Shown piece by piece: positions 15,736 through 24,348 of a DNA stretch of 64,000 nt. Position numbers and translations under genes: made by a program. Origin of the DNA: Streptomyces sp. CB01373 (GTDB taxonomy: Bacteria > Actinomycetota > Actinomycetes > Streptomycetales > Streptomycetaceae); assembly GCF_002803075.1 (NCBI RefSeq), contig NZ_NNBK01000020.1:124001-188000 (forward strand), written 5' to 3'. The first letter of the stretch is position 1. The number at the start of each line of letters is the position of its first letter. The notes beneath the pieces were generated by a model. It searched no databases. It was not told where the DNA came from and worked only from the letters and a program-made list of their open reading frames with translations.

Positions 15736-17357
15736 GTCGGCGCCCCGATGGCCATGGGCACTCCCCGGGGCACTCCGGTGCGCAGTTGCAGCGCCAGGGC
15801 GACGTCCGACGCGCCGGGCCGGTCGTGGCCGGCGAGGTCCGCGACCGTCCAGGCGACCCGCAGGACACGGTCGAGTCCGCGCACGGTGAGGACGCCCCGC
15901 TCCAGACCGCGCTCGGCCTCGTCCATGGCGCCGGCCGCCGCCTGCCAGCGGCTGCGCAGCTCGCGGCCGGGCACTTCGCTGTTGGTGCGCCACGGCGTGC
16001 CCGCGAGCCGGGCCGCCGCGCGTTCCCTGGCGGCCCGCACCCGGTCGGCCACCGCCGCCGTGGCCTCGCCCCCGGCCTCGCGCCGGGTGAGTTCGGAGCG
16101 GGTGACCGGGTCGACCTCGACCCGCAGGTCGACCCGGTCGAGCAGCGGCCCGGACAGTCTGGCCTGGTAGCGGCGGACCGCCGAGGGCGGGCACTCGCAC
16201 AGGGTGTCCCGCAGCGAGAACCGTCCGCAGGGGCAGGGGTTGGCCGCGAGCACCATCAGGAACTTCGCCGGGTAGCGCACCACCCCGGCGCTGCGGGCGA
16301 TCACCACATGGCCCGCCTCCAGCGGCTGGCGCAGGGCGTCGAGCGCATGGCTGCTGAACTCGGGGGTCTCGTCCAGAAAGAGCACGCCCCGGTGGGCCAG
16401 CGACACGGCCCCCGGCCTGGCGACGCCCGGGCCGCCCCCGACGAGAGCCTGCATCGTGGCCGAGTGGTGCGGGGCGCAGTAGGGGGCGAGGTCGATCAGC
16501 GGTCTGCCCGGCGGCAGGAGTCCGGCCACCGAGTGGATCGCCGTCACCTCCAGAGACTCCTCCCGGGCGAGGCGGGGCAGCAGGGCGGGCAGCCGCTCGG
16601 CGAGCATGGTCTTGCCCGCGCCCGGCGGTCCTTCGAGGAACAGGTGGTGCGCCCCGGCCGCGGCGACCTCGACCGCCGTACGGGCCGAGACCTGGCCGAC
16701 GACGTCAGCCAGGTCGTGTCCCTGGTCCTGCTGGGCGGCGCCCACGCTGTGCATTCCGGCGGCCGCGCCCGTGCCGGGAAGGCGCAGGCCCGCCAGCAGC
16801 GGGTCCGGTCGCCCCTGCTCGTCCGGGTCCTCCTCGGGCACCGGCTCGTCGGTCAGCACCGCGATCAGCTGCCGCAGGCTTCGGACGCCGAGGACGGAGA
16901 CGCCGGGCACCAGCGCGGCCTCGGCGGCGGCGCACTCGGGCACGACCATCTGCTCGTACCCGGAGTCGGCGGCGGCCAGCACCGCCGGCAGGATGCCCCT
17001 GACGGGGCGCACCCGCCCGTCCAGGCCGAGCTCCCCGATCATCACGATGTCGGCGAGCACCCGGGGGTCGATCCGCTCGGCGGCGCCGAGCACCGCACAG
17101 GCCACGGCCAGGTCGAAGCCGCTGCCGGCCTTGGGCACCGAGGCCGGGCTGAGACCGACCGTGAGCTTCTTCTGCGGCCATTCGCCACCGGAGTTGACCA
17201 CCGCGGCCCGCACCCTGTCCCGGCTCTCGGTCAGGCTCTTGTCCGGCAGGCCCACCAGGGTGAAGGCGGCGACACCCGGTTCCAGGTCGGCCTGGACCTC
17301 GACGACCACGCCCTCGACACCGACGAGGGCCACGGAGCACGTACGCGCGAAGCCCAT
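15732..17357 (-). CDS. comM: YifB/ComM-family Mg-chelatase-like AAA+ ATPase
   Basis: This 541-aa helicase-like AAA+ protein is related to ComM, which promotes branch migration during recombination. The N-terminal Lon-like domain is FTLVGLPDKSLTESRDRVRA. Walker A is EGPPGAGKTMLAERLP (~220), Walker B is GVLFLDETPEF, and the magnesium-chelatase C-terminal part includes NPCPCGRFSLRDTLCECPPS with its Cys cluster. It is coupled at both ends: its ATG overlaps the yraN stop by one base and its TGA overlaps the dprA GTG. Confidence 0.92.
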   Translation of the reverse strand: MGFARTCSVALVGVEGVVVEVQADLEPGVAAFTLVGLPDKSLTESRDRVRAAVVNSGGEWPQKKLTVGLSPASVPKAGSGFDLAVACAVLGAAERIDPRVLADIVMIGELGLDGRVRPVRGILPAVLAAADSGYEQMVVPECAAAEAALVPGVSVLGVRSLRQLIAVLTDEPVPEEDPDEQGRPDPLLAGLRLPGTGAAAGMHSVGAAQQDQGHDLADVVGQVSARTAVEVAAAGAHHLFLEGPPGAGKTMLAERLPALLPRLAREESLEVTAIHSVAGLLPPGRPLIDLAPYCAPHHSATMQALVGGGPGVARPGAVSLAHRGVLFLDETPEFSSHALDALRQPLEAGHVVIARSAGVVRYPAKFLMVLAANPCPCGRFSLRDTLCECPPSAVRRYQARLSGPLLDRVDLRVEVDPVTRSELTRREAGGEATAAVADRVRAARERAAARLAGTPWRTNSEVPGRELRSRWQAAAGAMDEAERGLERGVLTVRGLDRVLRVAWTVADLAGHDRPGASDVALALQLRTGVPRGVPMAIGAPT

Positions 17358-17719
17358 CAGGCGGCCCCCCGTACGTGCTCGACCACGGGGGCGCCGCGCC
17401 GGGGCAGCAGGACGCCGACCAGGTCGATGCGGACGCCTCCCGGCGGCGCCCCTCCGTGGGACTGGATCCAGCGTTCCGCGAGGCCGCGCAGCCGCTCGGC
17501 CTTCCCCGGTGTGACCGCGGCCATCGGATGCTCGAAGAGTCCCTCCCGGCGGGTCTTCACCTCGCAGACGACCAGGACGTCGCCGTCCCGGGCCACGATG
17601 TCGATCTCACCGGTCCTGCCGCAGCGCCAGTTGCGCTCCAGGACCGTCATGCCGGTCTGCGTCAGCCGGCGGGCCGCCAGTCCCTCTCCGTACCTGCCGA
17701 GCGCGCTTCGTGCGTTCAT
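17357..17719 (-). CDS. YraN/UPF0102-family endonuclease-like protein
   Basis: This 120-aa protein belongs to UPF0102, related to Holliday junction resolvase-like nucleases by fold. It contains the catalytic pattern GEIDIVARDGDVLVVCEVKTR (E, D, and E-x-K). The ATG at 17719 with GGAGGTGG eight to nine bases upstream is preferred over an 11-codon longer start at 17749. It is the first gene of the yraN-comM-dprA unit. Confidence 0.9.
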   Translation of the reverse strand: MNARSALGRYGEGLAARRLTQTGMTVLERNWRCGRTGEIDIVARDGDVLVVCEVKTRREGLFEHPMAAVTPGKAERLRGLAERWIQSHGGAPPGGVRIDLVGVLLPRRGAPVVEHVRGAA

Positions 17720-17884
17720 GTCGGCACCACCTCCGGCGCCCACGGTCACGCATCCGGCCCCATGGAGTGGATCTTGGTGGGCTACTCACCGGTTGTGGAC
17801 AACACGGTCACTCACGCGAGTGACAACAGAGAGCCGACAACAGAGAGCAGCGGCATCGAGGCGGGGTGAGGCCGATGACGACCC

Positions 17885-18193
17885 TCACCCGCCCGGCAGC
17901 TCCAGGTCGCTCTTGTTCAGCTCCTCGATGTTCACGTCCTTGAACGTGAGGACGCGTACCTGCTTCACGAACCGGGCCGGCCGGTACATGTCCCACACCC
18001 AGGCGTCGGCCATCGACACCTCGAAGAACACCTCACCCTGCACCGAGTGGACCTGCATCTCGTAGTCGTTGGTGAGGTAGAAGCGCCGCTCGGTCTCGAT
18101 CACGAATTTGAACAGACCGACGACATCGCGGTACTCCCGGTAGAGCTTGAGCTCCATCTCGGTCTCGTACTTCTCGAGGTCCTCGGCGCTCAT
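17885..18193 (-). CDS. DUF2469-family conserved actinobacterial protein
   Basis: This 102-aa acidic protein starts MSAEDLEKYETEMELKLYRE, then YRDVVGLFKFVIETERRFYL. It is a highly conserved actinobacterial family of unknown function (DUF2469), usually found near lepB, rnhB and yraN genes as here. The ATG at 18193 is preceded by AAGGGGAACATGCC. It contains no membrane segment. Confidence 0.9.
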   Translation of the reverse strand: MSAEDLEKYETEMELKLYREYRDVVGLFKFVIETERRFYLTNDYEMQVHSVQGEVFFEVSMADAWVWDMYRPARFVKQVRVLTFKDVNIEELNKSDLELPGG

Positions 18194-18249
18194 GGCATGT
18201 TCCCCTTCAGCCGTGCGATCCCACCATTGTGCGCCAGTCCCATGAGGCC

Positions 18250-18780
18250 CTAGACGATTTCGGTGTCGAGGGTCACGGGCCCGGCCGGGGGACCTTCGTC
18301 GAGCAGTGTGCGCAGCAGCTCGGCGAGTCTGGTCGGATACACCGTCTCATGTGCCCGGATCAGTTCCTGACACGTCCACCAGCGCGCTCCGGCGACGCTG
18401 CGCCGCTCCAGCTCCGTCAGGGCCGTGGCCTCGACCGCCGTCCGGTCCGTACGGGCCAGGTAGTACCACTCGTCCTGGTTCCAGCGTCGGCCCGCGAACG
18501 GGAACGAGCACGTCCGGCGCCACAGCACCGGGCCGAGTTCGACCTCGGTGATGCCGGTCTCCTCGGCGAGTTCCCGCAGGGCGGCCTCCTCGCGCGTCTC
18601 GGCGCCCTCCAGGCCGCCGCCCGGGGTGAACCACCAGTCGTCGGCCGGGTCGTCCGGTTCGTGGCCGTGCAGCAGCAGGATGCGGTTCTCGGGGTCGAGC
18701 AGGACCACCCGTGCGACCTTGCGCAGCCCTCCGGGCCGGCCGTCCGCGTTCCCGGCGCCCCCGGCGTCCTCAGCGAGCAC
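18250..18780 (-). CDS. NUDIX hydrolase
   Basis: The 176-aa protein has a complete Nudix box, GGGLEGAETREEAALRELAE followed by ETGI (GX5EX7REUXEEXGU). It hydrolyses a nucleoside diphosphate-linked substrate that cannot be named. The GTG at 18780 overlaps the sipZ 3' end by 11 bases and is chosen over a longer start inside sipZ, whose translation is Arg-rich. It is translationally coupled to sipZ and so lies in that operon. Confidence 0.88.
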   Translation of the reverse strand: MLAEDAGGAGNADGRPGGLRKVARVVLLDPENRILLLHGHEPDDPADDWWFTPGGGLEGAETREEAALRELAEETGITEVELGPVLWRRTCSFPFAGRRWNQDEWYYLARTDRTAVEATALTELERRSVAGARWWTCQELIRAHETVYPTRLAELLRTLLDEGPPAGPVTLDTEIV

Positions 18781-19546
18781 CGGCCGGCTCCGTCCGGGTG
18801 CGGGCGCGCGAGCCGCCGAGCCGCGCCGCGATCGGGCCGTAGGCGCCCCCGGCGAGGACCAGGACGGCACCCGCCACGATCATCGTGGTGATCGTGCGCA
18901 GCGGGCCCGGCTGGGAGAGGGCACCGAGCGCCTGGAAGCCGGTGGGGCGCTCCAGCAGGCCCTTCACGGGCCAGACGACGGCGTCGACCCGGGCGTCCAC
19001 GGCGTCGCGCGAGACGGTGCCCGCGGCCGCGTCGGTGAGGTGGGCGGTGGAGTCCAGGGAGCCGTGGCGTTCGTCTCCGAGCAGGAACAGCCGGCCCTGG
19101 GGCACCTTCACGGCCGGGAAGCCGCCGGCCTCGGCGACGGCGCCCTTCAGGTACGGCTCGTCGATCTGCTTGCCGTTGACGGTCAGCCTGCCCTTCTCGC
19201 AGCAGGAGACGGTGTCGCCGCCGACGGCGACCACGCGTTTGATCACGGCGGAGTTCTGCACCCAGTTCTTGTCGTGGAAGACGACCACGTCGCCGCGGTG
19301 CACCTGGCCGCCGTCGACCCGCTGGGCCAGCACCCGGTCGCCCATGCCGATCGTGGGCGCCATCGAACTGGTGGGCACGGTGTACGGGCTGTAGACCACC
19401 GCCGCCCACGCGAATCCCGCGAGGAACAGCGCCAGCCCCACGGCCACCGCCAGACCGGACAGCCGCTCTCCGGCCCTGCCGCCCACCGGGTTCCTGCCTG
19501 TGCCGCCGCTGCGCGGGGCCGTACGCGTCGCGCTCTCACCACCCAT
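18770..19546 (-). CDS. sipZ: Type I signal peptidase SipZ
   Basis: It cuts signal peptides from exported proteins on the outer face of the membrane. The N-terminal anchor is LAVAVGLALFLAGFAWAAVV. The catalytic Ser is in VPTSSMAPTIGMGDRV and the catalytic Lys in SAVIKRVVAVGGDTV. The substrate-binding box is LFLLGDERHGSLDSTAH. A C-terminal membrane helix (TITTMIVAGAVLVLAGGAY) is present, as known for S. lividans SipX, SipY and SipZ. It lies 121 bases after sipY and probably has its own promoter, as reported for S. lividans. Confidence 0.93.
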   Translation of the reverse strand: MGGESATRTAPRSGGTGRNPVGGRAGERLSGLAVAVGLALFLAGFAWAAVVYSPYTVPTSSMAPTIGMGDRVLAQRVDGGQVHRGDVVVFHDKNWVQNSAVIKRVVAVGGDTVSCCEKGRLTVNGKQIDEPYLKGAVAEAGGFPAVKVPQGRLFLLGDERHGSLDSTAHLTDAAAGTVSRDAVDARVDAVVWPVKGLLERPTGFQALGALSQPGPLRTITTMIVAGAVLVLAGGAYGPIAARLGGSRARTRTEPAGAR

Positions 19547-19667
19547 GGACCCGCACCCTACCGGTCGGTACCGGAACGGGTCAGCCCCTCCTGCCCGGCC
19601 ACCACCGCACGCTCCACAAGGGCTTCACAGCGGTGGACTCACGAGCGCGAGCCGCAGCGGGCGGGGC

Positions 19668-20675
19668 TCAGCGGCCTCCCGTGGCCGTCGTCGGCGTGCC
19701 CGTGCCGGCCGCGGCCTTCGCGGCCCGCCTGCGCCGCCACACCGCCACCGGCACGACCGCGGTCAGGGCCACGCCCTCGGGGGCCACCGACAGGCCCGCC
19801 GCCGAGGACTGCTGGTTGAGGCCCTGCTGGTCGAAGGTGTCCGGAACGGGCAGCGTGCCCCAGCGGTTGATCGGCCAGGCCTTGACGATGGCACGGCCGA
19901 CGACCTCCTTCACCGGGACCATGCCGTGGTTCTTGTCGCTCTGGTTGTAGCGCGAGTCCCGGGAGTTCTGCCGGTGGTCACCCATGACCCAGATGAAGCC
20001 CTTGGGCACGTGAACCTTGAACTGGCCGCCCTGGTCGTCGACGCTGCACGGCGTGTTGCCCGCGTAGACGTACGACTGCTCGTCCAGCGGCTTGCCGTTG
20101 ACCAGCAGCGGGCCGGTGTTCTTGCACTCGACGGTGTCGCCGCCGACGCCGACGACGCGCTTGATGAGGTCCTTCTCCTCCGCGGACGGCATCAGGCCGA
20201 TCCAGCTGAGCACCGTCTGCAGCGCGTTCGGGCTGGCCGCCGGCTCGCCCGCCAGCCAGTCGTCCGGGTCGTGGAAGACGACGACCTCGCCGCGCTCGGG
20301 CTCGGAGCCGAACCACGGGGTCAGCTTGTCGACCAGGACGCGGTCGCCCCGCTGAAGGGTGTTCTGCATCGAGTCCGAGGGAATCGAGAACGCCTGTACG
20401 AGGAAGGTCTTGATCAGCAGCGCCAGCACCAGCGCGATACCGATCAGGATGGGCAGCTCCTTCCAGAAGGAGCGGGGCTTCCTCGCCTCGGGGGTGCTCC
20501 CGCTTCCCTGGTCACCGCCGTCGTTGTACTCCGTCACCGTGCCGTCCTCGGCTGTTTCGCTCTCACTCCCGGAGGCCACGGCGCCGCGCGCAGCGGGGTC
20601 CGCCGCTCCTTCGGGGTGTCCGCGGTGCTCCTCGCCGTCGTGTCCGGACCGTGCGCCGACCGCCACATCCCCCAC
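19668..20675 (-). CDS. sipY: Type I signal peptidase SipY
   Basis: At 335 aa it is the likely main housekeeping signal peptidase, by analogy with S. lividans SipY. The GTG at 20675 (MGDVAVGARSG) has GAGTGAGGAGTTGGC in front. It has a cytosolic N-terminal region of ~70 residues, then the anchor LPILIGIALVLALLIKTFLV. The nucleophile is in SIPSDSMQNTLQRGDRV, the general-base Lys in DLIKRVVGVGGDTV, and box E is WVMGDHRQNSRDSR. A C-terminal hydrophobic segment (LSVAPEGVALTAVVPVAVW) ends in RRRR. Its start lies 113 bases inside the sipX frame. Confidence 0.94.
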   Translation of the reverse strand: MGDVAVGARSGHDGEEHRGHPEGAADPAARGAVASGSESETAEDGTVTEYNDGGDQGSGSTPEARKPRSFWKELPILIGIALVLALLIKTFLVQAFSIPSDSMQNTLQRGDRVLVDKLTPWFGSEPERGEVVVFHDPDDWLAGEPAASPNALQTVLSWIGLMPSAEEKDLIKRVVGVGGDTVECKNTGPLLVNGKPLDEQSYVYAGNTPCSVDDQGGQFKVHVPKGFIWVMGDHRQNSRDSRYNQSDKNHGMVPVKEVVGRAIVKAWPINRWGTLPVPDTFDQQGLNQQSSAAGLSVAPEGVALTAVVPVAVWRRRRAAKAAAGTGTPTTATGGR

Positions 20676-21654
20676 GCCAACTCCTCACTCCGTGCCACCG
20701 CCTGCCCCATGCGCGGCGCAGGCCCACCACTCCCATAACGAGCGGGAGTTCCGCAGGGCTCGGGAGTCGAACCGATCCGTTCGGATCGTCCGGGGCAACC
20801 CTATGCGACAGCCGGGGAGTGGCGGTCGACCCCGCCGCCGCGTCGGACACGGAGGAGAAGGTTTTCGGCTCCTTCAGCATGGTCCAGTGGCCGACGGGCC
20901 AGCCGATGACCATGGCCCGCCCCACCACGGACGTCTCCGCGACGGTGCCACCGTACGGGGTGTCCTGGTGGGCCCGCGAGTCGGCGGAGTTGTCCCGGTG
21001 GTCGCCCATCACCCACAGCCGGCCCCTGGGGACGGTGATGTCGAACTGGGTGTTGGAGGGTGCGTTGCCCGGATGGAGGTAAGCCCCCTCGTTCAGGGGA
21101 ACGCCGTTGACGGTCATCCTGCCCTGGGTGTCGCAGCACTTGACATGGTCACCGCCGACGCCGACGACCCGCTTGATGAGGTCCTTCTCGTCGTCGGAGG
21201 GCAGCAGGCCGATGAAGGTCAGGCCCTGCTTGACCTGCTTGACGCCGACGGGGTCGTCCGTGTGGGCGGTCTGCTCCCCGGCCAGCCAGCCGCCGGGGTC
21301 GTGGAAGACGACGACGTCCCCGCGCTGCGGCTTGGCGCCGAACCACGGGGTGAACTTGTCGACCAGGACCCGGTCGCCGATCTGGATCGTCTGCTCCATG
21401 GAGCCGGACGGGATCACGAAGGCCTGTACGAGGAAGGTCTTCAGCACCAGGGCTATGAGCACGGCGACGCCGACCAGGAGCGGTATCTCCCGGACCGCGG
21501 AGCGCCTGCGCCGCCGCTTGACCTTGCGTTGCAGCTTGCGCCGCTCCGCGCGGCTGCGGCCGCCGGCCGGACCGGCGGCACGCCGTGCCCCGGTGGGCAG
21601 GAGGTTGTCGGCGGCGTCGGCGGAGACGCCGCGCGGTCTGCCGCGGCTACCCAT
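20563..21654 (-). CDS. sipX: Type I signal peptidase SipX, with extended C-terminus
   Basis: This 363-aa signal peptidase has an Arg-rich N-terminus (RKVKRRRRR), the anchor LLVGVAVLIALVLKTFLVQA, the nucleophile in VIPSGSMEQTIQIGDRV, the Lys in DLIKRVVGVGGDHV, and box E WVMGDHRDNSADSR. The segment ELPLVMGVVGLRRAW could be part of a short C-terminal anchor. The last ~40 residues are Arg/Gly/Trp-rich and overlap sipY by 113 bases. I recall S. lividans SipX as shorter (about 320 aa), so this tail may be read-through after loss of the old stop. The start overlaps the sipW end by eight bases. Confidence 0.9.
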   Translation of the reverse strand: MGSRGRPRGVSADAADNLLPTGARRAAGPAGGRSRAERRKLQRKVKRRRRRSAVREIPLLVGVAVLIALVLKTFLVQAFVIPSGSMEQTIQIGDRVLVDKFTPWFGAKPQRGDVVVFHDPGGWLAGEQTAHTDDPVGVKQVKQGLTFIGLLPSDDEKDLIKRVVGVGGDHVKCCDTQGRMTVNGVPLNEGAYLHPGNAPSNTQFDITVPRGRLWVMGDHRDNSADSRAHQDTPYGGTVAETSVVGRAMVIGWPVGHWTMLKEPKTFSSVSDAAAGSTATPRLSHRVAPDDPNGSVRLPSPAELPLVMGVVGLRRAWGRRWHGVRSWRGGCGGRRTVRTRRRGAPRTPRRSGGPRCARRRGLRE

Positions 21655-22378
21655 GGATGCCGTCCGCGTGGCCGGCCGCCGGCACGCGCGCGTACGCGTC
21701 CGGGCGGTGCAGGTGGGTCCGGTGGCCGAAGGGCCAGACGATCCAGTCGGCCCGGCCGATCACTTCGCCGACCGGGATCATGCCGCCGCCCGGCGAGCCC
21801 AGATGGTCGCGGGAGTCGCTGGAGTCGCCGCGGTGGTCACCGAGGACGAACAGGGTGCCCTCGGGCACGACCACGTCGAAGGGCACGGTGGACGGGCTGT
21901 CACCGGGATAGAGGAACGCCGACTCGTCGGCCGACCGGCCGTTCACCTGGATTCTGCCCTCCTTGTCACAGCAGACCACATGGTCTCCGCCCACACCCAC
22001 AACGCGTTTGATGTAGTCGCCGTCCCCGAAGTACCCGGTGCCGTCGAACACGACGACGTCGCCGCGCCGCGGCACGGCTCCAAAACGGTACGCCAACTTG
22101 TTTACGGCAACGCGGTCCCCGATCCTCAATCCCGGCTCCATGGATCCGCTCGGAATCTCGAACGGCTGGATCACGAACGTGTTGAGGAGCAGCAGGAGGA
22201 CCAGGCAGCTCAGCGCGGTCAGGGTGACCCTCCCGCCGGGGAGCCACTCGGTGATCCGCGAGATCAACGCGAAACGCGACCGTTCCTCCGGCCCCCGCGT
22301 CCCCGGGGTCGTCCCGGGTTCGCCGTCACAAGGGCGGGAGGAGCGGTCGCGCTCCGTCTGCTGTGCTTCGGTGTCCAT
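21647..22378 (-). CDS. sipW: Type I signal peptidase SipW
   Basis: This 243-aa enzyme is the only one of the four without a C-terminal membrane helix, which identifies it as SipW by the known S. lividans topology. The anchor is TLTALSCLVLLLLLNTFVIQ. The nucleophile is in EIPSGSMEPGLRIGDRV, the Lys in DYIKRVVGVGGDHV, and box E is FVLGDHRGDSSDSRDH. It is the first of the sipWXY group, 45 bases after rplS, with a hairpin directly against its start codon. Confidence 0.93.
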   Translation of the reverse strand: MDTEAQQTERDRSSRPCDGEPGTTPGTRGPEERSRFALISRITEWLPGGRVTLTALSCLVLLLLLNTFVIQPFEIPSGSMEPGLRIGDRVAVNKLAYRFGAVPRRGDVVVFDGTGYFGDGDYIKRVVGVGGDHVVCCDKEGRIQVNGRSADESAFLYPGDSPSTVPFDVVVPEGTLFVLGDHRGDSSDSRDHLGSPGGGMIPVGEVIGRADWIVWPFGHRTHLHRPDAYARVPAAGHADGIHG

Positions 22379-22403
22379 CGGGGCCGAATGTTATCCGGCC
22401 CCG
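22379..22403 (-). terminator. Hairpin between rplS and sipW
   Basis: CGGGGCCG (22379-22386) pairs with CGGCCCCG (22396-22403), lying directly upstream of the sipW ATG. It may terminate most rplS transcripts and mask the sipW ribosome binding region in read-through mRNA. Confidence 0.55.
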
Positions 22404-22423
22404 CCATGAACTCCGGGAGGCGC

Positions 22424-22774
22424 TCAGTGCTCGCGCTTCTCCTTGATCTTCGCGGCCTTGCCGCGCAGCTCGCGCAGGTAGTACAGCTTGGCGCGGCGCA
22501 CGTCACCCTTGGTGACGAGCTCGATCTTCTCCACGATCGGGGTGTGCACCGGGAAGGTGCGCTCGACGCCGACGGAGAAGGAGACCTTGCGGACCGTGAA
22601 GGTCTCGCGCACGCCGGAGCCCTGGCGACGGATCACCACGCCCTTGAACTGCTGCACACGGGAGCGGTTGCCCTCGATGACGCGGACGTGCACGTTGACG
22701 GTGTCGCCCGGGCGGAAGGCCGGGACGTCCTCGCGCAGCGACGCGGCGTCGACGGAGTCGAGCAGGTGAGACAT
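22424..22774 (-). CDS. rplS: 50S ribosomal protein L19
   Basis: This 116-aa protein at the subunit interface contains FRPGDTVNVHVRVIEGNRSR, FKGVVIRRQGSG and VEKIELVTKGDVRRAKLYYL. The start MSHLLDSVD at 22774 is chosen because the family begins there. An upstream ATG at 22801 would add nine residues. It ends KIKEKREH. Confidence 0.95.
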   Translation of the reverse strand: MSHLLDSVDAASLREDVPAFRPGDTVNVHVRVIEGNRSRVQQFKGVVIRRQGSGVRETFTVRKVSFSVGVERTFPVHTPIVEKIELVTKGDVRRAKLYYLRELRGKAAKIKEKREH

Positions 22775-22909
22775 TTCGTCTGCTTTCTTCGTTGATGCCA
22801 CAGGTCATCAACGGGAACTAGATGTACGGGATCGGGTGCTGCGCGGGTCGGAACGGGCGTCGTGTCCCCCTGCGGCAGGGGCGCACGCCGGACGGCGCAC
22901 AACAGCGGT

Positions 22910-23743
22910 CTATTCTTCCATGCCGTCGGTCCGGCGCCAAAATCGGCCCCGCGCCCCGCCCTCGGGGTCCGGCGCCCAGCCCAGGATGGACAGCATCTCG
23001 CGGTCCTTCTTGTCGAAGACCTTCGGATCGCAGCGCTCGATCAGGTCGGGCCGGTGGGCCGTCGTACGCCGCAGGGCCTCGTCGCGCCGCCAGCGGGCGA
23101 TCTTGCCGTGGTGGCCGCTGAGCAGCACCTCGGGGATGCCCTGGCCGCGCCAGAGGGGCGGCTTGGTGTAGACGGGGCCCTCCAGGAGGTTGGCCATGGT
23201 GCCGGGCGCGAAGGAGTCGTCGCGGTGCGACTCGGCGTTGCCGAGGACGCCGGGCAGCAGCCGCGCCACGGCCTCGGTGACGACCAGTACGGCCGCCTCG
23301 CCGCCGGCGAGGACGTAGTCGCCGATGGAGACCTCGTAGACGGGTATGCGGGTGGCGTACTCGTCCATCACCCGGCGGTCGATGCCCTCGTAGCGGGCCG
23401 GTGTGAAGATCAGCCAGGGGCGCTCGGAGAGCTCCACGGCGAGCTCCTGGGTGAAGGGGCGGCCGCTGGGTGTCGGGACGATGAGCGCGGGCGCGTGGGA
23501 GCCGGTCTCGTAGCCGTCGGCGAGGACGGTGTCCAGGGCGTCGCCCCAGGGCTCGGTCTTCATGACCATGCCCGGACCGCCGCCGTAGGGCGTGTCGTCG
23601 ACCGTGTGGTGGCGGTCGTACGTCCAGCCGCGCAGATCGTGGACGTGCACGTTCAGCTGCCCGCGCGCGCGTGCCTTGCCGACGAGGGAGACGTTCAGGG
23701 GCTCCAGGTACTCGGGGAAGATCGTGACGACGTCGAGCCGCAT
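22910..23743 (-). CDS. trmD: tRNA (guanine37-N1)-methyltransferase TrmD
   Basis: It methylates G37 next to the anticodon to prevent +1 frameshifting. The 277-aa SPOUT-family protein has a knotted SAM site: TPYGGGPGMVMKTEP, YEGIDRRVMDEYA, VSIGDYVLAGGEAAVLVVTE and RDDSFAPG. The ATG at 23743 overlaps the rimM stop by one base, so the two are coupled. The C-terminal domain runs to GRFWRRTDGMEE. Confidence 0.96.
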   Translation of the reverse strand: MRLDVVTIFPEYLEPLNVSLVGKARARGQLNVHVHDLRGWTYDRHHTVDDTPYGGGPGMVMKTEPWGDALDTVLADGYETGSHAPALIVPTPSGRPFTQELAVELSERPWLIFTPARYEGIDRRVMDEYATRIPVYEVSIGDYVLAGGEAAVLVVTEAVARLLPGVLGNAESHRDDSFAPGTMANLLEGPVYTKPPLWRGQGIPEVLLSGHHGKIARWRRDEALRRTTAHRPDLIERCDPKVFDKKDREMLSILGWAPDPEGGARGRFWRRTDGMEE

Positions 23744-24348
23744 CAGGACTCGTCCTCCGAGTTCGCCGTGTCCTCCGAGTCCTCCGCGGGCGTGCGGGAG
23801 GAGGCGCCGGGCCCATCGGCGGCCTCGTCGGGTTCGGAGCGGTCGTCGATGAGGCCGGGCGGCGGGTCGACGACCGCCCGCTGCTCCTCCAGGTCGATCT
23901 CGGTGACGATCTCCCCGACGAACGGGATCATCACCTCGGTGCCGTCCGGACGCTCGACGATCAGCAGGTCCTGGGAGGGCAGGTGGGAGATCTCGGTGAT
24001 CCGGCCGATCTCCGTGCCGTCCTCCAGAACGACGTCGAGGTCCATCAGCTGGTGGTCGTAGTACTCGTCCTCGCCCTCGGGAAGCTCCTCCGGGTCGATC
24101 TCGGCGATCAGGAGGGTGTTGCGCAGGGCCTCGGCGGCGCTGCGGTCGCTCACGCCCTCGAAGCGCAGCAGGAGGCGGCCGCTGTGGACGCGGCCCGTCT
24201 CGATGGTCAGCGGACCGGCGGACGCCGGGTCGGTGGCCAGGACGGCGCCGGGGGCGAGCCGCAGTTCGGGCTCGTCGGTACGTACCTCCACGGTGACCTC
24301 GCCCTTGATGCCGTGGGCGCGGCCGATCCGTGCGACTACCAGCTGCAC
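23743..24348 (-). CDS. rimM: 16S rRNA processing protein RimM
   Basis: It aids 30S head assembly by binding S19. The GTG at 24348 (VQLVVARIGRAHGIKGEVTV) is preceded by AGGAGATCTTCCAC and gives 201 aa. A longer frame upstream lacks family similarity. The RimM domain is followed by a PRC barrel (YYDHQLMDLDVVLEDGTEIG, DLLIVERPDGTEVMIPFV), and an acidic Ser/Asp/Glu-rich tail of ~35 residues (PDEAADGPGA to DTANSEDES) is added at the end. Confidence 0.95.
   Translation of the reverse strand: MQLVVARIGRAHGIKGEVTVEVRTDEPELRLAPGAVLATDPASAGPLTIETGRVHSGRLLLRFEGVSDRSAAEALRNTLLIAEIDPEELPEGEDEYYDHQLMDLDVVLEDGTEIGRITEISHLPSQDLLIVERPDGTEVMIPFVGEIVTEIDLEEQRAVVDPPPGLIDDRSEPDEAADGPGASSRTPAEDSEDTANSEDES

Noticed and set aside
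20750..20800. A sequence resembling a reverse tRNA T-loop (GAGTCGAACCGATC)
   Set aside because: It lies inside the sipX coding sequence and no acceptor or anticodon stem can be formed.
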